From the NCBI GenBank assembly GCA_963732005.1, contig CAVSXT010000004.1, positions 1,736,001-1,800,000 on the forward strand: a stretch of 64,000 bases of DNA, written 5' to 3'. The stretch comes from JASLEW01 sp963732005. Lineage in GTDB: Bacteria > Acidobacteriota > Thermoanaerobaculia > Multivoradales > UBA5704. The notes beneath the pieces are model-generated. The model did not search any database, was not told where the DNA came from, and was given only the letters and a program-made list of their open reading frames with translations. Below are positions 43,405 through 51,844 of this stretch, one piece after another (position 1 is the stretch's first letter; each line of letters starts with the position of its first letter). The position numbers and the translations under genes were made by a program.

Positions 43405-44379
43405 ATGCAGGCAGTCCGGGTTCATCAGTTCGGCGGGCCGGAGGCGCTGGTCTACGAGGCGGTGAGCGACCCGCGGGCGGAGCCGGGGCAGGCGGTGGTG
43501 CGGGTCGAGGCCGCCGGGCTCAACTTCATCGACGTCTATCACCGCACCGGCTTCTACAAGCTGCCGGCGCCGCCGCCCTTCGTCCTCGGGCAGGAGGGGG
43601 CCGGAACGGTGCTGGCGGTGGGCGACGGGGTTTCCGAGGTGGCAACGGGCGACCGGGTCGCCTGGTGCGGGATCCAGGGATCCTATGCCGAGCAGGCGGC
43701 GGTGCCGGCGGCGCGGTTGGTCAAGCTGCCCGCGGGGGTCAGCACCCGCCAGGGGGCGGCGGTGATGCTGCAGGGGATGACCGCGCACTACCTGGCCTGC
43801 AGCACCTACCCGCTGCATGCCGGGGACGCCTGCCTGGTCCATGCGGCCGCCGGCGGCGTCGGCCAGCTGCTGTGCCAGATCGCCAAGCTGCGCGGCGCCC
43901 GGGTGTTCGCCACCGTCTCGAACGAGGACAAGGCTGAGCTCGCCCGCCGGTGCGGCGCCGACGAGGTGATCCTCTACACCCAACAGGACTTCGAGGCCGA
44001 GGTCAAGCGCGCCACCGGCGACCGCGGCCTGCAGGTGGTGTACGACGGCGTCGGCCGTACCACCTTCGACAAGGGCCTCGCCTGCCTGGCGCCGCGCGGC
44101 CTGATGGCGCTGTTCGGCCAGTCGAGCGGCGCGGTGCCGCCCATCGATCCCGGCCGCCTGGCCGCCCACGGCTCGCTGTTCCTCACCCGCCCCACCCTTG
44201 GCCACTACATCGCCACCCGCGAGGAGCTGACCGCCCGCGCCGATGATCTCTTCGGCTGGCTCGCCGCCGGCAAGCTCGAGGTCCGGATCGGCGCCGAATT
44301 CAGCCTCCGCGACGCTGCCGAGGCCCACCGCGCCCTCGAGGGCCGCCGGACGACCGGCAAGGTGCTGCTGATCCCGTAG
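43405..44379 (+). CDS. NADPH:quinone reductase (zeta-crystallin type)
   Basis: 324 residues of the zinc-free MDR family: MQAVRVHQFGGPEALVYEAV, AAGLNFIDVYHRTGFYKLPA, LGQEGAGTVLAVGDG, the NADPH site VHAAAGGVGQLLCQIAKLRG and the closing LEGRRTTGKVLLIP. Reduces quinones or enals with NADPH in the cytoplasm. GGGAGGTGAGCG precedes the ATG. Confidence 0.93.
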   Translation: MQAVRVHQFGGPEALVYEAVSDPRAEPGQAVVRVEAAGLNFIDVYHRTGFYKLPAPPPFVLGQEGAGTVLAVGDGVSEVATGDRVAWCGIQGSYAEQAAVPAARLVKLPAGVSTRQGAAVMLQGMTAHYLACSTYPLHAGDACLVHAAAGGVGQLLCQIAKLRGARVFATVSNEDKAELARRCGADEVILYTQQDFEAEVKRATGDRGLQVVYDGVGRTTFDKGLACLAPRGLMALFGQSSGAVPPIDPGRLAAHGSLFLTRPTLGHYIATREELTARADDLFGWLAAGKLEVRIGAEFSLRDAAEAHRALEGRRTTGKVLLIP

Positions 44380-44550
44380 GACCTGGGCACCAAGGACGCC
44401 CCGGCACTCGCGGTGTTCCAGCTCGACACGGGGGCCGGGGCCGCGGCGGGCGGGCTCGCCCGCCACGGCTGTGCCATACTGAATCGTTCCCCGGCGGCCC
44501 GCCGCAGCGTGTCAGTGGCGCCGGTCCGTCGACGTCCAAGGAGCTCGACC

Positions 44551-45282
44551 ATGCGAGGCAGCAACCCGGCGCTCAATCCCGGCACCTTCACCAGCGTCGC
44601 CGGCACCGCCACCGCCGGCATGACGGTGCAGGGCACCATCAACAAGGCAGGCATTCTGGTCCTGCTCACCATGGCTTCGGCCGCCTGGACCTGGAGCCTG
44701 GCGGCCGAGGGCTCGCCGTCGGTCGGCCCGCTGGTCCTGCTCGGCTTGCTCGGCGGCCTGGTAGCTGCCCTGGTGACGGTCTTCGCCAAGCGCTGGGCGC
44801 CGGTGACCGCGCCCATCTACGCGGTCCTCGAAGGGCTCATCCTGGGCGGCGTTTCGGCCATCTACAACGCCGCCAGCCACGGCATCGCCATCCAGGCCGT
44901 AGGGCTCACCTTCGGGACTCTGGTGGTGATGCTCCTGGCCTACAGTACCGGCGTCATTCGCGTCACCCAGCGCTTCCGCACCGTGGTGGTGGCCGCGACC
45001 GGCGCCATCGCGCTGTTCTACGTCGTGTCGATGGCTCTCGGCTTCTTCCACGTTGGCGTGCCGATGCTCTACAGCAGCAGCCCCCTCGGCATCGCCTTCA
45101 GCGTCGCGGTGGTGGCGATCGCCGCCTTCAACCTGGCGATCGACTTCGACTTCATCCAGGCCGGCGCCGCCGCCGGCGCCCCGCGCTTCATGGAGTGGTA
45201 TGGCGCCTTCGGCGTGATGGTGACGCTGATCTGGCTCTACCTCGAGATCCTCCGCCTGCTCTCCAAGCTGCGCAGCCGCTGA
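44551..45282 (+). CDS. Bax inhibitor-1/YccA-family membrane protein
   Basis: 243 residues with about seven TM helices. N-terminal NPAF-like motif GSNPALNPGTFTSV, then GILVLLTMASAAWTWSLAAE, LVLLGLLGGLVAALVTVFAK, the conserved APIYAVLEGLILGGVSAIYN and the acidic pair in FNLAIDFDFIQAGAAAG. The family is linked to calcium leak and, in YccA, to FtsH regulation. AAGGAG lies eight bases upstream of the ATG. Confidence 0.88.
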   Translation: MRGSNPALNPGTFTSVAGTATAGMTVQGTINKAGILVLLTMASAAWTWSLAAEGSPSVGPLVLLGLLGGLVAALVTVFAKRWAPVTAPIYAVLEGLILGGVSAIYNAASHGIAIQAVGLTFGTLVVMLLAYSTGVIRVTQRFRTVVVAATGAIALFYVVSMALGFFHVGVPMLYSSSPLGIAFSVAVVAIAAFNLAIDFDFIQAGAAAGAPRFMEWYGAFGVMVTLIWLYLEILRLLSKLRSR

Positions 45283-45420
45283 CACCGCCGACCATCGCCG
45301 CTGGTGCGAGGAGAACCTGCCGGACGGGCTGGGCTACGGGAGGCCACCGGCGGAACCCTGAAAAGCAGCTCCACCGGCGGTCCAACGAACCCCGCTAAAT
45401 CCCTCTTGGGCCCCCGGGTC

Positions 45421-47232
45421 TCACGTCGTCCCGAGCACGATGTCCACCCGCCGGTTCTTGGCCCGGCCCTCCGCCGTTGAGTTCGGAGCCAGGGGGTTCT
45501 CCTGGCCGTGCGAGAAGACCCGGATGCGGCCCTCGGGGAAGTTCACCGGCGAACGCTGCTCCAACCACCGCTTGACGGCGAAGGCGCGTTCCTCGGAAAG
45601 CGCCATGTTCTTGTTCGGATCGCCGACGTTGTCGGTGTGGCCGTGCACCTCCACCACCGTGGCGCTGGCGACCAGCAGGTCGCGCAGCAACTGCTCGAGG
45701 TCGGCCTGGGCGCTGCCCGAGAAGGTGGCCCTGCCGGTGTCGAAGGTGATGTGCCAGGAGCGGCTGCTGACCACCCGGCCCACCGGGGCGGAAGCCGCGA
45801 AGCGGGGCGCCTCGGCCGGAGCCTGCGGCCCGGATCGTGCCGCTATCGCCTGGATGTAGGAGGTGTCGATGATCTGGTCGGCCGGCGGGTAGGTCGGCAG
45901 CAGGTCGGGATACTGGCGCGAGGCGATGTCGCCGAAGACCTTGTAGGTGGTCGCCACCAGGTTCGAGGAGCCGGGGACCAGCCCGAAGGTCAGCAGAGTG
46001 TCGGCAAGGTTGTTGACCGACGAGCCGCCGAGGTCGACCATCACCCCCTGGCGGTCGCGCTCCACCGTCCCCTTGTAGTACTTCTCCCAGTAATCGGCCC
46101 CGGCGCCTGCCTCATGGTAGACCTGCGCGCTGACCTCGGCCGCCCGCCGCAGCGCCTCCGGGCTCGATTTGACCTGGTCGCCGCCCGCCATGATCGCGGT
46201 GAGCATGCCCTCGACCGTCGGGCGGTTGTCCTTCATCCACTTGTCGATGCCGATCACCACCGCCGGCATCTGCGAGCTGTATTCGTGGGTGGAGACGATC
46301 GACACCAGCCCGCCCCGCTTCTGGGCGACGCTGACGTCGCCTGGCGTCCAGGTGACCACGCCGTTGACGCAGACCCGCCGCCGCTCGCCGGTCTTGTGAC
46401 CGGCGCTGACCACCGGCCGCTCCTCGCAGAAGTTGGCGACGTACTTCTCGGCGGCGTCCACGTAGTCGGAGGCGGCGACCCAGTTCATGCATCCCGGATC
46501 GTAGGTCTTCTCGTCGGGGTTGTTGCACAGGCCGTTGTCGCCCAGCCATTTCTGCGCGATGTTCCAGTCGCCGTCGCGGATGACGCCCGCCACCAGCGAG
46601 CCGCGCGACGCCAGCGGGCTGGTCTTCCAGTCGGCGGGCCCCATCAGCTTGTCCTCGCCGTGCGAGTAGCCCTCCACCCCAACCACCTTGGCGGTGTATT
46701 CGGGACCCAGGCGGCTCAGGGTGTCATTGATCCCCTTGAAGAACGACGCCGCGCCGTCGCCCATGATGACGATGAAGTGCGTGCCCTTGGTCGGGTTGGC
46801 GTTGCCCTTCGCCAGCTCGTTGGCGAAGGCGACCAGCGCTTCCTGCATCTTGCCGGTGTCGTCCTCGCGCACCAGCCGCAGGTTCACCTTCTGCTGGCAC
46901 ATCAGGCTGCCGGAGGTGGCCTGTGGCCCACCGCTGGCGAACATCATGCCCATCTGGGCGTTCCAGGCCCAGACCATGAAGCGCACCTCGGGCAGGTCGC
47001 GGCAGCCGGGGTCGCTGCCGGGCAGCGTCACCGGCCGCGCCGATCCTCCCGCGGCGGCGGCAGCCGGCGTGACGTTCGGCAGCTCGGCGCCGGAGGGGAC
47101 CTGGGAGGCGCGCACCTGCGCGCCCGGCACCAGGCGGTCCAGTAGGTCGGGGGCGAAGCGGCGGACGCTGAAGAACGCGGCCACCACCAGCGCCAGGAAG
47201 ATCATCAGCTTGCCTATCGGCGTGATTTTCAT
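45421..47232 (-). CDS. periplasmic binding-protein-like domain fused to OmpA
   Basis: 603 residues. An N-terminal TM anchor (LMIFLALVVAAFFSVRRFAP) is followed by a binding-protein-type region (about residues 75-465) with GTHFIVIMGDGAASFFKGIN, LASRGSLVAGVIRDGDWNIA and PAVVIGIDKWMKDNRPTVEG. The C-terminal OmpA-like domain (about 490-603) has VVEVHGHTDNVGDPNKNMAL, SEERAFAVKRWLE and GRAKNRRVDIVL, which binds meso-DAP in peptidoglycan. A solute-binding module tethered to membrane and wall is unusual. Last gene of an operon with a permease, ATPase and coiled-coil protein. The ligand is unknown. Confidence 0.75.
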   Translation of the reverse strand: MKITPIGKLMIFLALVVAAFFSVRRFAPDLLDRLVPGAQVRASQVPSGAELPNVTPAAAAAGGSARPVTLPGSDPGCRDLPEVRFMVWAWNAQMGMMFASGGPQATSGSLMCQQKVNLRLVREDDTGKMQEALVAFANELAKGNANPTKGTHFIVIMGDGAASFFKGINDTLSRLGPEYTAKVVGVEGYSHGEDKLMGPADWKTSPLASRGSLVAGVIRDGDWNIAQKWLGDNGLCNNPDEKTYDPGCMNWVAASDYVDAAEKYVANFCEERPVVSAGHKTGERRRVCVNGVVTWTPGDVSVAQKRGGLVSIVSTHEYSSQMPAVVIGIDKWMKDNRPTVEGMLTAIMAGGDQVKSSPEALRRAAEVSAQVYHEAGAGADYWEKYYKGTVERDRQGVMVDLGGSSVNNLADTLLTFGLVPGSSNLVATTYKVFGDIASRQYPDLLPTYPPADQIIDTSYIQAIAARSGPQAPAEAPRFAASAPVGRVVSSRSWHITFDTGRATFSGSAQADLEQLLRDLLVASATVVEVHGHTDNVGDPNKNMALSEERAFAVKRWLEQRSPVNFPEGRIRVFSHGQENPLAPNSTAEGRAKNRRVDIVLGTT

Positions 47233-47302
47233 GTCTCGGATCCTCCGCCTGATCGTCAGGCGAGTCGGGCCATGGGCCGGGAAACCTGCGCCGGCGCCGC
47301 GG

Positions 47303-48574
47303 CTAACGCGAGACCACCGCGCCGCTACCGGCGGGTTGGCCGCCGGCGGCGGACGGCGGGAGGCTGGCGGCAGACGGCGCGCCTCCCAGCGTCTCGGTCA
47401 ATGCCGGTCCCATGGATTGCACGAACTTCTCGGTCTCTTCGATCTGTTCGACCACCCCGCCGGTGTAGGCGGCCAGCTCGGTGGGATCGAACTGTGCGGC
47501 GCTGATGCGGCCGGCGATGACGTCGAAGGCGTCGGGCACCGCCGTGAGCTGCGCCACCAGCTGCTGGTCGCGGCTGGCGCAATCGCGCAGCAGCTCCTGC
47601 TGCTTCTGCAGGATGCTGATATGCCAATCGCGGGTCTTCGCGGTCGCCGGCTCTTTCGCCTTCAGCTCGTTGAGCGCCGCGATGCGCCGGTCGAGGTCGG
47701 CCACCAGCGTCGCCACCTCCGGCAACGCCGCGGCCGCGCCGCCGGCGCCCCCACCGGGTTGACCCTGCGCCGCCACCTCCGCCGCCACCGGCCGGCCGTG
47801 CATGGTCGCGGCCGCGCTCCCGGCGGCCGGCACCCATTCGCTGATCGGCGCCATCGGCGAGCGGCCGCGCCGCGGGCTCGCCGCCGCCCCCGGAGGATTC
47901 ACCAGGTGGGGCGCCAGCGGGTCCGTCGTGGCGCCCGCCCGCTCCCCTCCCACCCTGGGCGTCGCGCCGTCCCTCATCGCCGCCGGCATCGGCATCTCCT
48001 CGCCGCCGCCCGGGCCGCCGGCGGCGCCGCTGCCGCTCCCGGCCCCGGCGCCGCTGCCCGCCGGCCGGAAGTCGGCCAGCAGCTGCAGCACGGTGAGCCG
48101 CGCCTGCACGAACTGCAGGTAGGCGCCGAGCAGATAGGTGAGCTGCTGCTGAATCCCGAGGCTGGCCAGGAAGTCGTCGCGCCGCTCGGCGAGGGTCTGC
48201 GCCACCCGGTCGCGCACCGCCACCAGGCGGGCGAACGCCTGCAGGTAGTCGGGCAGCACGCCCGCCCGCAGCCAGCCGGCGAACGGCTGCCGCGCAAGCG
48301 CTGTCTCGATCTTGACCCGCAGCGCCTGGCGCTCCTGGTCGGCGGCCTGCTCGGCGGCGAGGCGCTCGCCGTCGAGCACCCGGCGCGTGTACTTCGGCGA
48401 GGTCGAGGCGTACAGCACCCAGGCCGCGGAGCCGAGCCCCCAGAGCAGCAGCGGCAGCGGGTTCCAGATCGCCGCCGACGCCACCAGCGCGCCGGCGCCG
48501 GAGACCACGTTGCCGGTCGACGCCGCGGCACGCGTCGCCGCCTTCATGAACACCGCTTTCGGGTCCAGGCTCAC
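47303..48574 (-). CDS. membrane-anchored coiled-coil protein of unknown function
   Basis: 423 residues. An N-terminal hydrophobic hairpin (GALVASAAIWNPLPLLLWGL, GSAAWVLYAST) precedes a helical, coiled-coil-like region (LDGERLAAEQAADQERQALR; QQQLTYLLGAYLQFVQARLT), a Gly/Ala/Pro linker (about 190-290) and a second helical part (LVADLDRRIAALNELKAKEP). No family recognised. The GTG start is two bases after the ATPase stop, so it is translationally coupled to the ABC genes and probably works with the OmpA-fused binding protein. Confidence 0.7.
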   Translation of the reverse strand: MSLDPKAVFMKAATRAAASTGNVVSGAGALVASAAIWNPLPLLLWGLGSAAWVLYASTSPKYTRRVLDGERLAAEQAADQERQALRVKIETALARQPFAGWLRAGVLPDYLQAFARLVAVRDRVAQTLAERRDDFLASLGIQQQLTYLLGAYLQFVQARLTVLQLLADFRPAGSGAGAGSGSGAAGGPGGGEEMPMPAAMRDGATPRVGGERAGATTDPLAPHLVNPPGAAASPRRGRSPMAPISEWVPAAGSAAATMHGRPVAAEVAAQGQPGGGAGGAAAALPEVATLVADLDRRIAALNELKAKEPATAKTRDWHISILQKQQELLRDCASRDQQLVAQLTAVPDAFDVIAGRISAAQFDPTELAAYTGGVVEQIEETEKFVQSMGPALTETLGGAPSAASLPPSAAGGQPAGSGAVVSR

Positions 48575-48576
48575 GA

Positions 48577-49446
48577 TCAGAGCTTGCCGAAACGGGATCG
48601 GATCTCGGCCGCCATCTCCAGCAGCCGCGGCGAGCAGGCGATCCCCTGGTGCCAGGCGAGGCCGCAGGCCATCAGGTCGTAGGTGCCCTGGATGCGGGCT
48701 CCCGGGATCGGCGCGCCGGCCGCGTCGTGGTCGCGCCCCAGCAGCCAGACGGTGTCGGCCACCTCGAGCGCGGCGGCGATGTCGTGAGTGACGACGATGA
48801 TGGTGTTGAGCTCGTCGAGGTTGGCGACCTCGACAAGCATCGCCGCCACCTTCTCGACGGCGATCGGATCGAGGCCGGAGAACGGCTCGTCGAGCAGCAG
48901 GAAGTGCTCGCTGCACATGAACTGCTGGGCGATGGCGACGCGCTGGCGCTGCCCGCCCGACAGCTGCGCCGGGTAGAGGCCGGCGCGGTCGACCAGGTCG
49001 AAGCGGCGCAGCATCTCCATCGAGCGCTCGCGCGCCGCCGCCCGCGACTGGCCGGCGCGCCGGCCCGCCACCACCAGGTTGCCGAGCACCGAACGGTGGG
49101 CGAACAGCGGATAGTTCTGCGCCACGACGCCCACCATGCCGCGCTCGACCGGCACTCCCGGGCTGCCGATCAGGACGCTGCCGGAGTCCGGCCGCTGCAG
49201 TCCGGCGAGCACCCGGAAGAGCGTGGTCTTGCCGACCCCGGAAGGACCGAGCAGCGCCACCACCTGACCGGTGCAGGTGTCCGGCCGCACGACGTCGCGC
49301 ACCTCGAGATCGACGCCGCGCAGGATCGGCGTGCCGCCCAGGCTCAGGCTGACGCCGCGCGCCGCCAGCAGCGTCGAGCGCAGCTCGTAGGCGGTTGGCT
49401 CGCCGGCAGTGCCGGCGGCGGTGGCGGCGGTGGCGGGGGTGGTCAC
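48577..49446 (-). CDS. ABC transporter ATP-binding protein (nitrate/taurine-type)
   Basis: 289 residues. Walker A LLGPSGVGKTTLFRVLAGLQ, Q-loop VVAQNYPLFAHRSVLGNL, signature LSGGQRQRVAIAQQF, Walker B FLLLDEPFSGLDPIAVEKVA, switch IIVVTHDIAAALEVADTVWL. The ~50 extra C-terminal residues are family-untypical. The GTG start overlaps the permease stop (GTGA). Confidence 0.92.
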   Translation of the reverse strand: MTTPATAATAAGTAGEPTAYELRSTLLAARGVSLSLGGTPILRGVDLEVRDVVRPDTCTGQVVALLGPSGVGKTTLFRVLAGLQRPDSGSVLIGSPGVPVERGMVGVVAQNYPLFAHRSVLGNLVVAGRRAGQSRAAARERSMEMLRRFDLVDRAGLYPAQLSGGQRQRVAIAQQFMCSEHFLLLDEPFSGLDPIAVEKVAAMLVEVANLDELNTIIVVTHDIAAALEVADTVWLLGRDHDAAGAPIPGARIQGTYDLMACGLAWHQGIACSPRLLEMAAEIRSRFGKL

Positions 49447-50243
49447 CGGCGCTCCACCGTCAGGCCCGCCCACGGGAAGAGCGTGCGCCCGAGCACGCCG
49501 AGGCCATAGTCCTGCAGCAGCCCGACGGTCAGGATGGTGAGCTGGATCGCGAACACGCCGGCGAGCAGGAAGTGTTTGTTCTGGTTGAGCAGCAGCGCTC
49601 CGATCCCGCCCTCGCCGCGATAGAAGCCCTCGACCATGGTGAGCATCATCCAGCCGATGGCGGCGTTCTGGCGCGTCACCTCGAGCGCCCGGTCGGCGGT
49701 GCCCAGCACCACCACCTCGCCCACCACCCGCCATTCGCCCATCCTCAGGGTGCGGGCGTGCTCGAGCCGCTCGCGCGGGATCTCGAGGATCACCGACGCC
49801 ATCGAGGTGACGAAGAAGACCGTCATGGCGAGCACCAGCAGCGCCACCTTGATCCAGTGCGGGTTGGCGAACATCAGGGTGAAGAGCAGCGGGAAGCCGA
49901 CGAAGGCGAGGAAACGGCCCTTCGACACCGCCGCGGCGATCGGCCGGAAGAAGGGCAGCACGGTGAGGTAGCTCAGCGCCAGCGAGATCGCCATCGCGAT
50001 GCCCAGCGCCTCGAGGTTGGTGGAAAAGCTCGCCCACAGCTCGCGCCCCAGGCCCTCTTGCATCCACAGCGTCCGGAACGCCCTGGCCACCTCGTCGGGT
50101 CGCGGCAGCAGGCGCAGCGGCGAGGTCCACCAGATGACCAGCGCCACGATTGCCTGGAACGTCACCAGGATGCCCATGGTGGAGGGCGAAACCGGTCGGT
50201 TCGGCACGAAGGCCGCGGCGAGGGAGCGTGACGTAGGGGGCAA
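49443..50243 (-). CDS. ABC permease (SsuC/TauC-like)
   Basis: 266 residues with about six TM helices. GILVTFQAIVALVIWWTSPL is TM1, and RLLPRPDEVARAFRTLW the typical periplasmic segment. The coupling EAA-like loop is RLEHARTLRMGEWRVVGEVV, followed by NAAIGWMMLTMVEGFYRGEG and GIGALLLNQN as in nitrate/sulfonate permeases. The start is uncertain: TTG at 50243 or ATG at 50177. It heads the operon with ATPase, coiled-coil protein and OmpA-fused binding protein. Confidence 0.85.
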   Translation of the reverse strand: MPPTSRSLAAAFVPNRPVSPSTMGILVTFQAIVALVIWWTSPLRLLPRPDEVARAFRTLWMQEGLGRELWASFSTNLEALGIAMAISLALSYLTVLPFFRPIAAAVSKGRFLAFVGFPLLFTLMFANPHWIKVALLVLAMTVFFVTSMASVILEIPRERLEHARTLRMGEWRVVGEVVVLGTADRALEVTRQNAAIGWMMLTMVEGFYRGEGGIGALLLNQNKHFLLAGVFAIQLTILTVGLLQDYGLGVLGRTLFPWAGLTVERR

Positions 50244-50301
50244 GGCGAAGCGGCATTATAGCGCAAGACGGCGCGGGGCCGGCGGGAGCCCGCCGCCGAG
50301 A

Positions 50302-50331
50302 TTGACACCCTACGCCCGCATGGCCTAGGTT
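50302..50331 (+). promoter_or_regulatory. sigma-70-like promoter of the monohaem protein gene
   Basis: TTGACA (50302-50307), an 18-base spacer and TAGGTT (50326-50331). It is AT-richer than the surroundings and 35 bases before the coding start. Confidence 0.55.
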
Positions 50332-50365
50332 ATTGAATAAAAGCAGCTGAGAAGGAGATGGACCT

Positions 50366-51652
50366 ATGAGACTGCGGCGCCGAGCAGCGCTGGTGGCATC
50401 ACTGCCCCTACTGGCTCTCTCGCTCATCCTGCCACCGCCGGCGGCGGCCGGCGGCTGCGCGGGCCAGCCCGACTGGTTCACCGGCGTGCCGGACCTCCCC
50501 ACGGTGGCGCCCGCCAGCGCCTGCCAGTTCGAGCAGTGGTCCTGGCAGACATTCCTCGCCCTGCTCACCACCACCTCCGCGCAGCCGGTGGCGCGCTACT
50601 TCAGCTGGGACCTCCCCAAACCCGACATCCTGAACCTCTTCTGCCGGACGATCTGCACGGGCGCCGCCCCGGCGGCCAAGAACCCCTGCGGTGGACCGGA
50701 CACGGAGGAGGTGGTCAATGCCACCACCCAGCCCGGCTTCGTCCCCGAGAAGACCTCCGGGGCGGTGATCGACCAGGCCGGGCGGCCGGTCTACTTCACC
50801 GCCCACGTCAGCCCGTCCTGGGTGAGCTTCGTCACCGACCAGCGGCTCTACGATCCCGCGGTGCTGGGCGCCGCGGATGCCCACCTTGCCTTCCCGGCGG
50901 GAACCTTCGAGATCAAGACCTCCTGGCGGCTGGCCGAGGGCCTGAGCAGGGCCGAGCGGGCGCAGTACTACATGACCCGGGCCTGCATCGTGCCGGAGGA
51001 CAACCAGATCAGGCCCTTCGAGGAGGACGTCGCTCTGGTGGGCTTCCACATCACCGGCGGGGCGGACAACCACCCCGAGCTGATCTGGGCCACCTTCGAG
51101 CATGTGAACAACGCGCCCGATTGCGACGAGACGCCGCAGCCCGGCCCGTGGGCGCTCTACGACGGCAAGGCGAACTGCCGGCTCCAGCCGTCGCTCTGCA
51201 ACCAGCCCAACGGCACGGATCCGGCCGACCAGCCGCCGATCAACGTCTGCCGCAAGCATCCTCACGGTGGCGCGGCGGTGGACACGGCCCGGCAGATCGA
51301 CCACCTGAACCGCGACGTCCAGGCGCGGCTCTCCCGGCACTCTCCCCTGCGCTTCTACGAGCTGGTGGGCACTCTCTGGGCCGCCAATCCGCTACCGGCG
51401 CACGTGCCGACGATCAACTTGCAAGAGCCCTCGGGCTCGCCGCTGCTCTCGAACACCACCCTCGAGACGTTCAAGCAGGACGTGAGCTGCTTCGGGTGCC
51501 ACAGCTCGCAGTTTCCCGGCGAGCTCGCCGGCCTCGCCACCAAACCCTCCGTCACGCTCGTCGACAAGACCCTGTTCGTCAGCCACGTCGTTCTCTTCCC
51601 CTTCTTCTTCACCGCTGCCGACTGCTCGTGCCCCGGCGCCCAGCGCCGGTGA
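50366..51652 (+). CDS. secreted protein with one c-type haem motif
   Basis: 428 residues with a signal peptide (ALVASLPLLALSLILPPPAA, cut after AAA). The body has several Cys pairs (ASACQFEQWSWQTFLALLTT; NLFCRTICTG), GSGAVIDQ-like and ALVGFHITGGADNHPELIWA segments. Near the C-terminus SCFGCHSSQ supplies a CxxCH haem-attachment site. The Met sixth ligand cannot be assigned. This family is often annotated only as cytochrome c family; an electron-transfer or oxidase role in the periplasm is inferred. AGAAGGAG precedes an ATG at 50359 and the chosen ATGAGACTG. Confidence 0.75.
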   Translation: MRLRRRAALVASLPLLALSLILPPPAAAGGCAGQPDWFTGVPDLPTVAPASACQFEQWSWQTFLALLTTTSAQPVARYFSWDLPKPDILNLFCRTICTGAAPAAKNPCGGPDTEEVVNATTQPGFVPEKTSGAVIDQAGRPVYFTAHVSPSWVSFVTDQRLYDPAVLGAADAHLAFPAGTFEIKTSWRLAEGLSRAERAQYYMTRACIVPEDNQIRPFEEDVALVGFHITGGADNHPELIWATFEHVNNAPDCDETPQPGPWALYDGKANCRLQPSLCNQPNGTDPADQPPINVCRKHPHGGAAVDTARQIDHLNRDVQARLSRHSPLRFYELVGTLWAANPLPAHVPTINLQEPSGSPLLSNTTLETFKQDVSCFGCHSSQFPGELAGLATKPSVTLVDKTLFVSHVVLFPFFFTAADCSCPGAQRR

Positions 51653-51844
51653 CCGCCAGCCGCAGGAGCGTCCGCGGGATCGCCAGCCGGCGCCCGTCCT
51701 GCCCCCGCGGCCGCCGGGCATGATACTTTCGGCCGGCTTGGACCCCGCCAGGCGCCCTGCCGGAATCGGATCGCCACCAGGGGCGGTTTCCAGGTAAGCT
51801 GAGGCGCCGAATCAGCCCCCCCAGAACCGAAAGTGAGATCGATC

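Noticed and set aside
45345..45395. Direct repeat CCACCGGCGG twice after the YccA gene
   Set aside because: Short, GC-rich and without an accompanying structure; likely chance.
50255..50260. TATAAT on the minus strand just before the ABC permease
   Set aside because: There is no matching -35 and the distance to the start would require a leaderless TTG, so I did not list it as a promoter.
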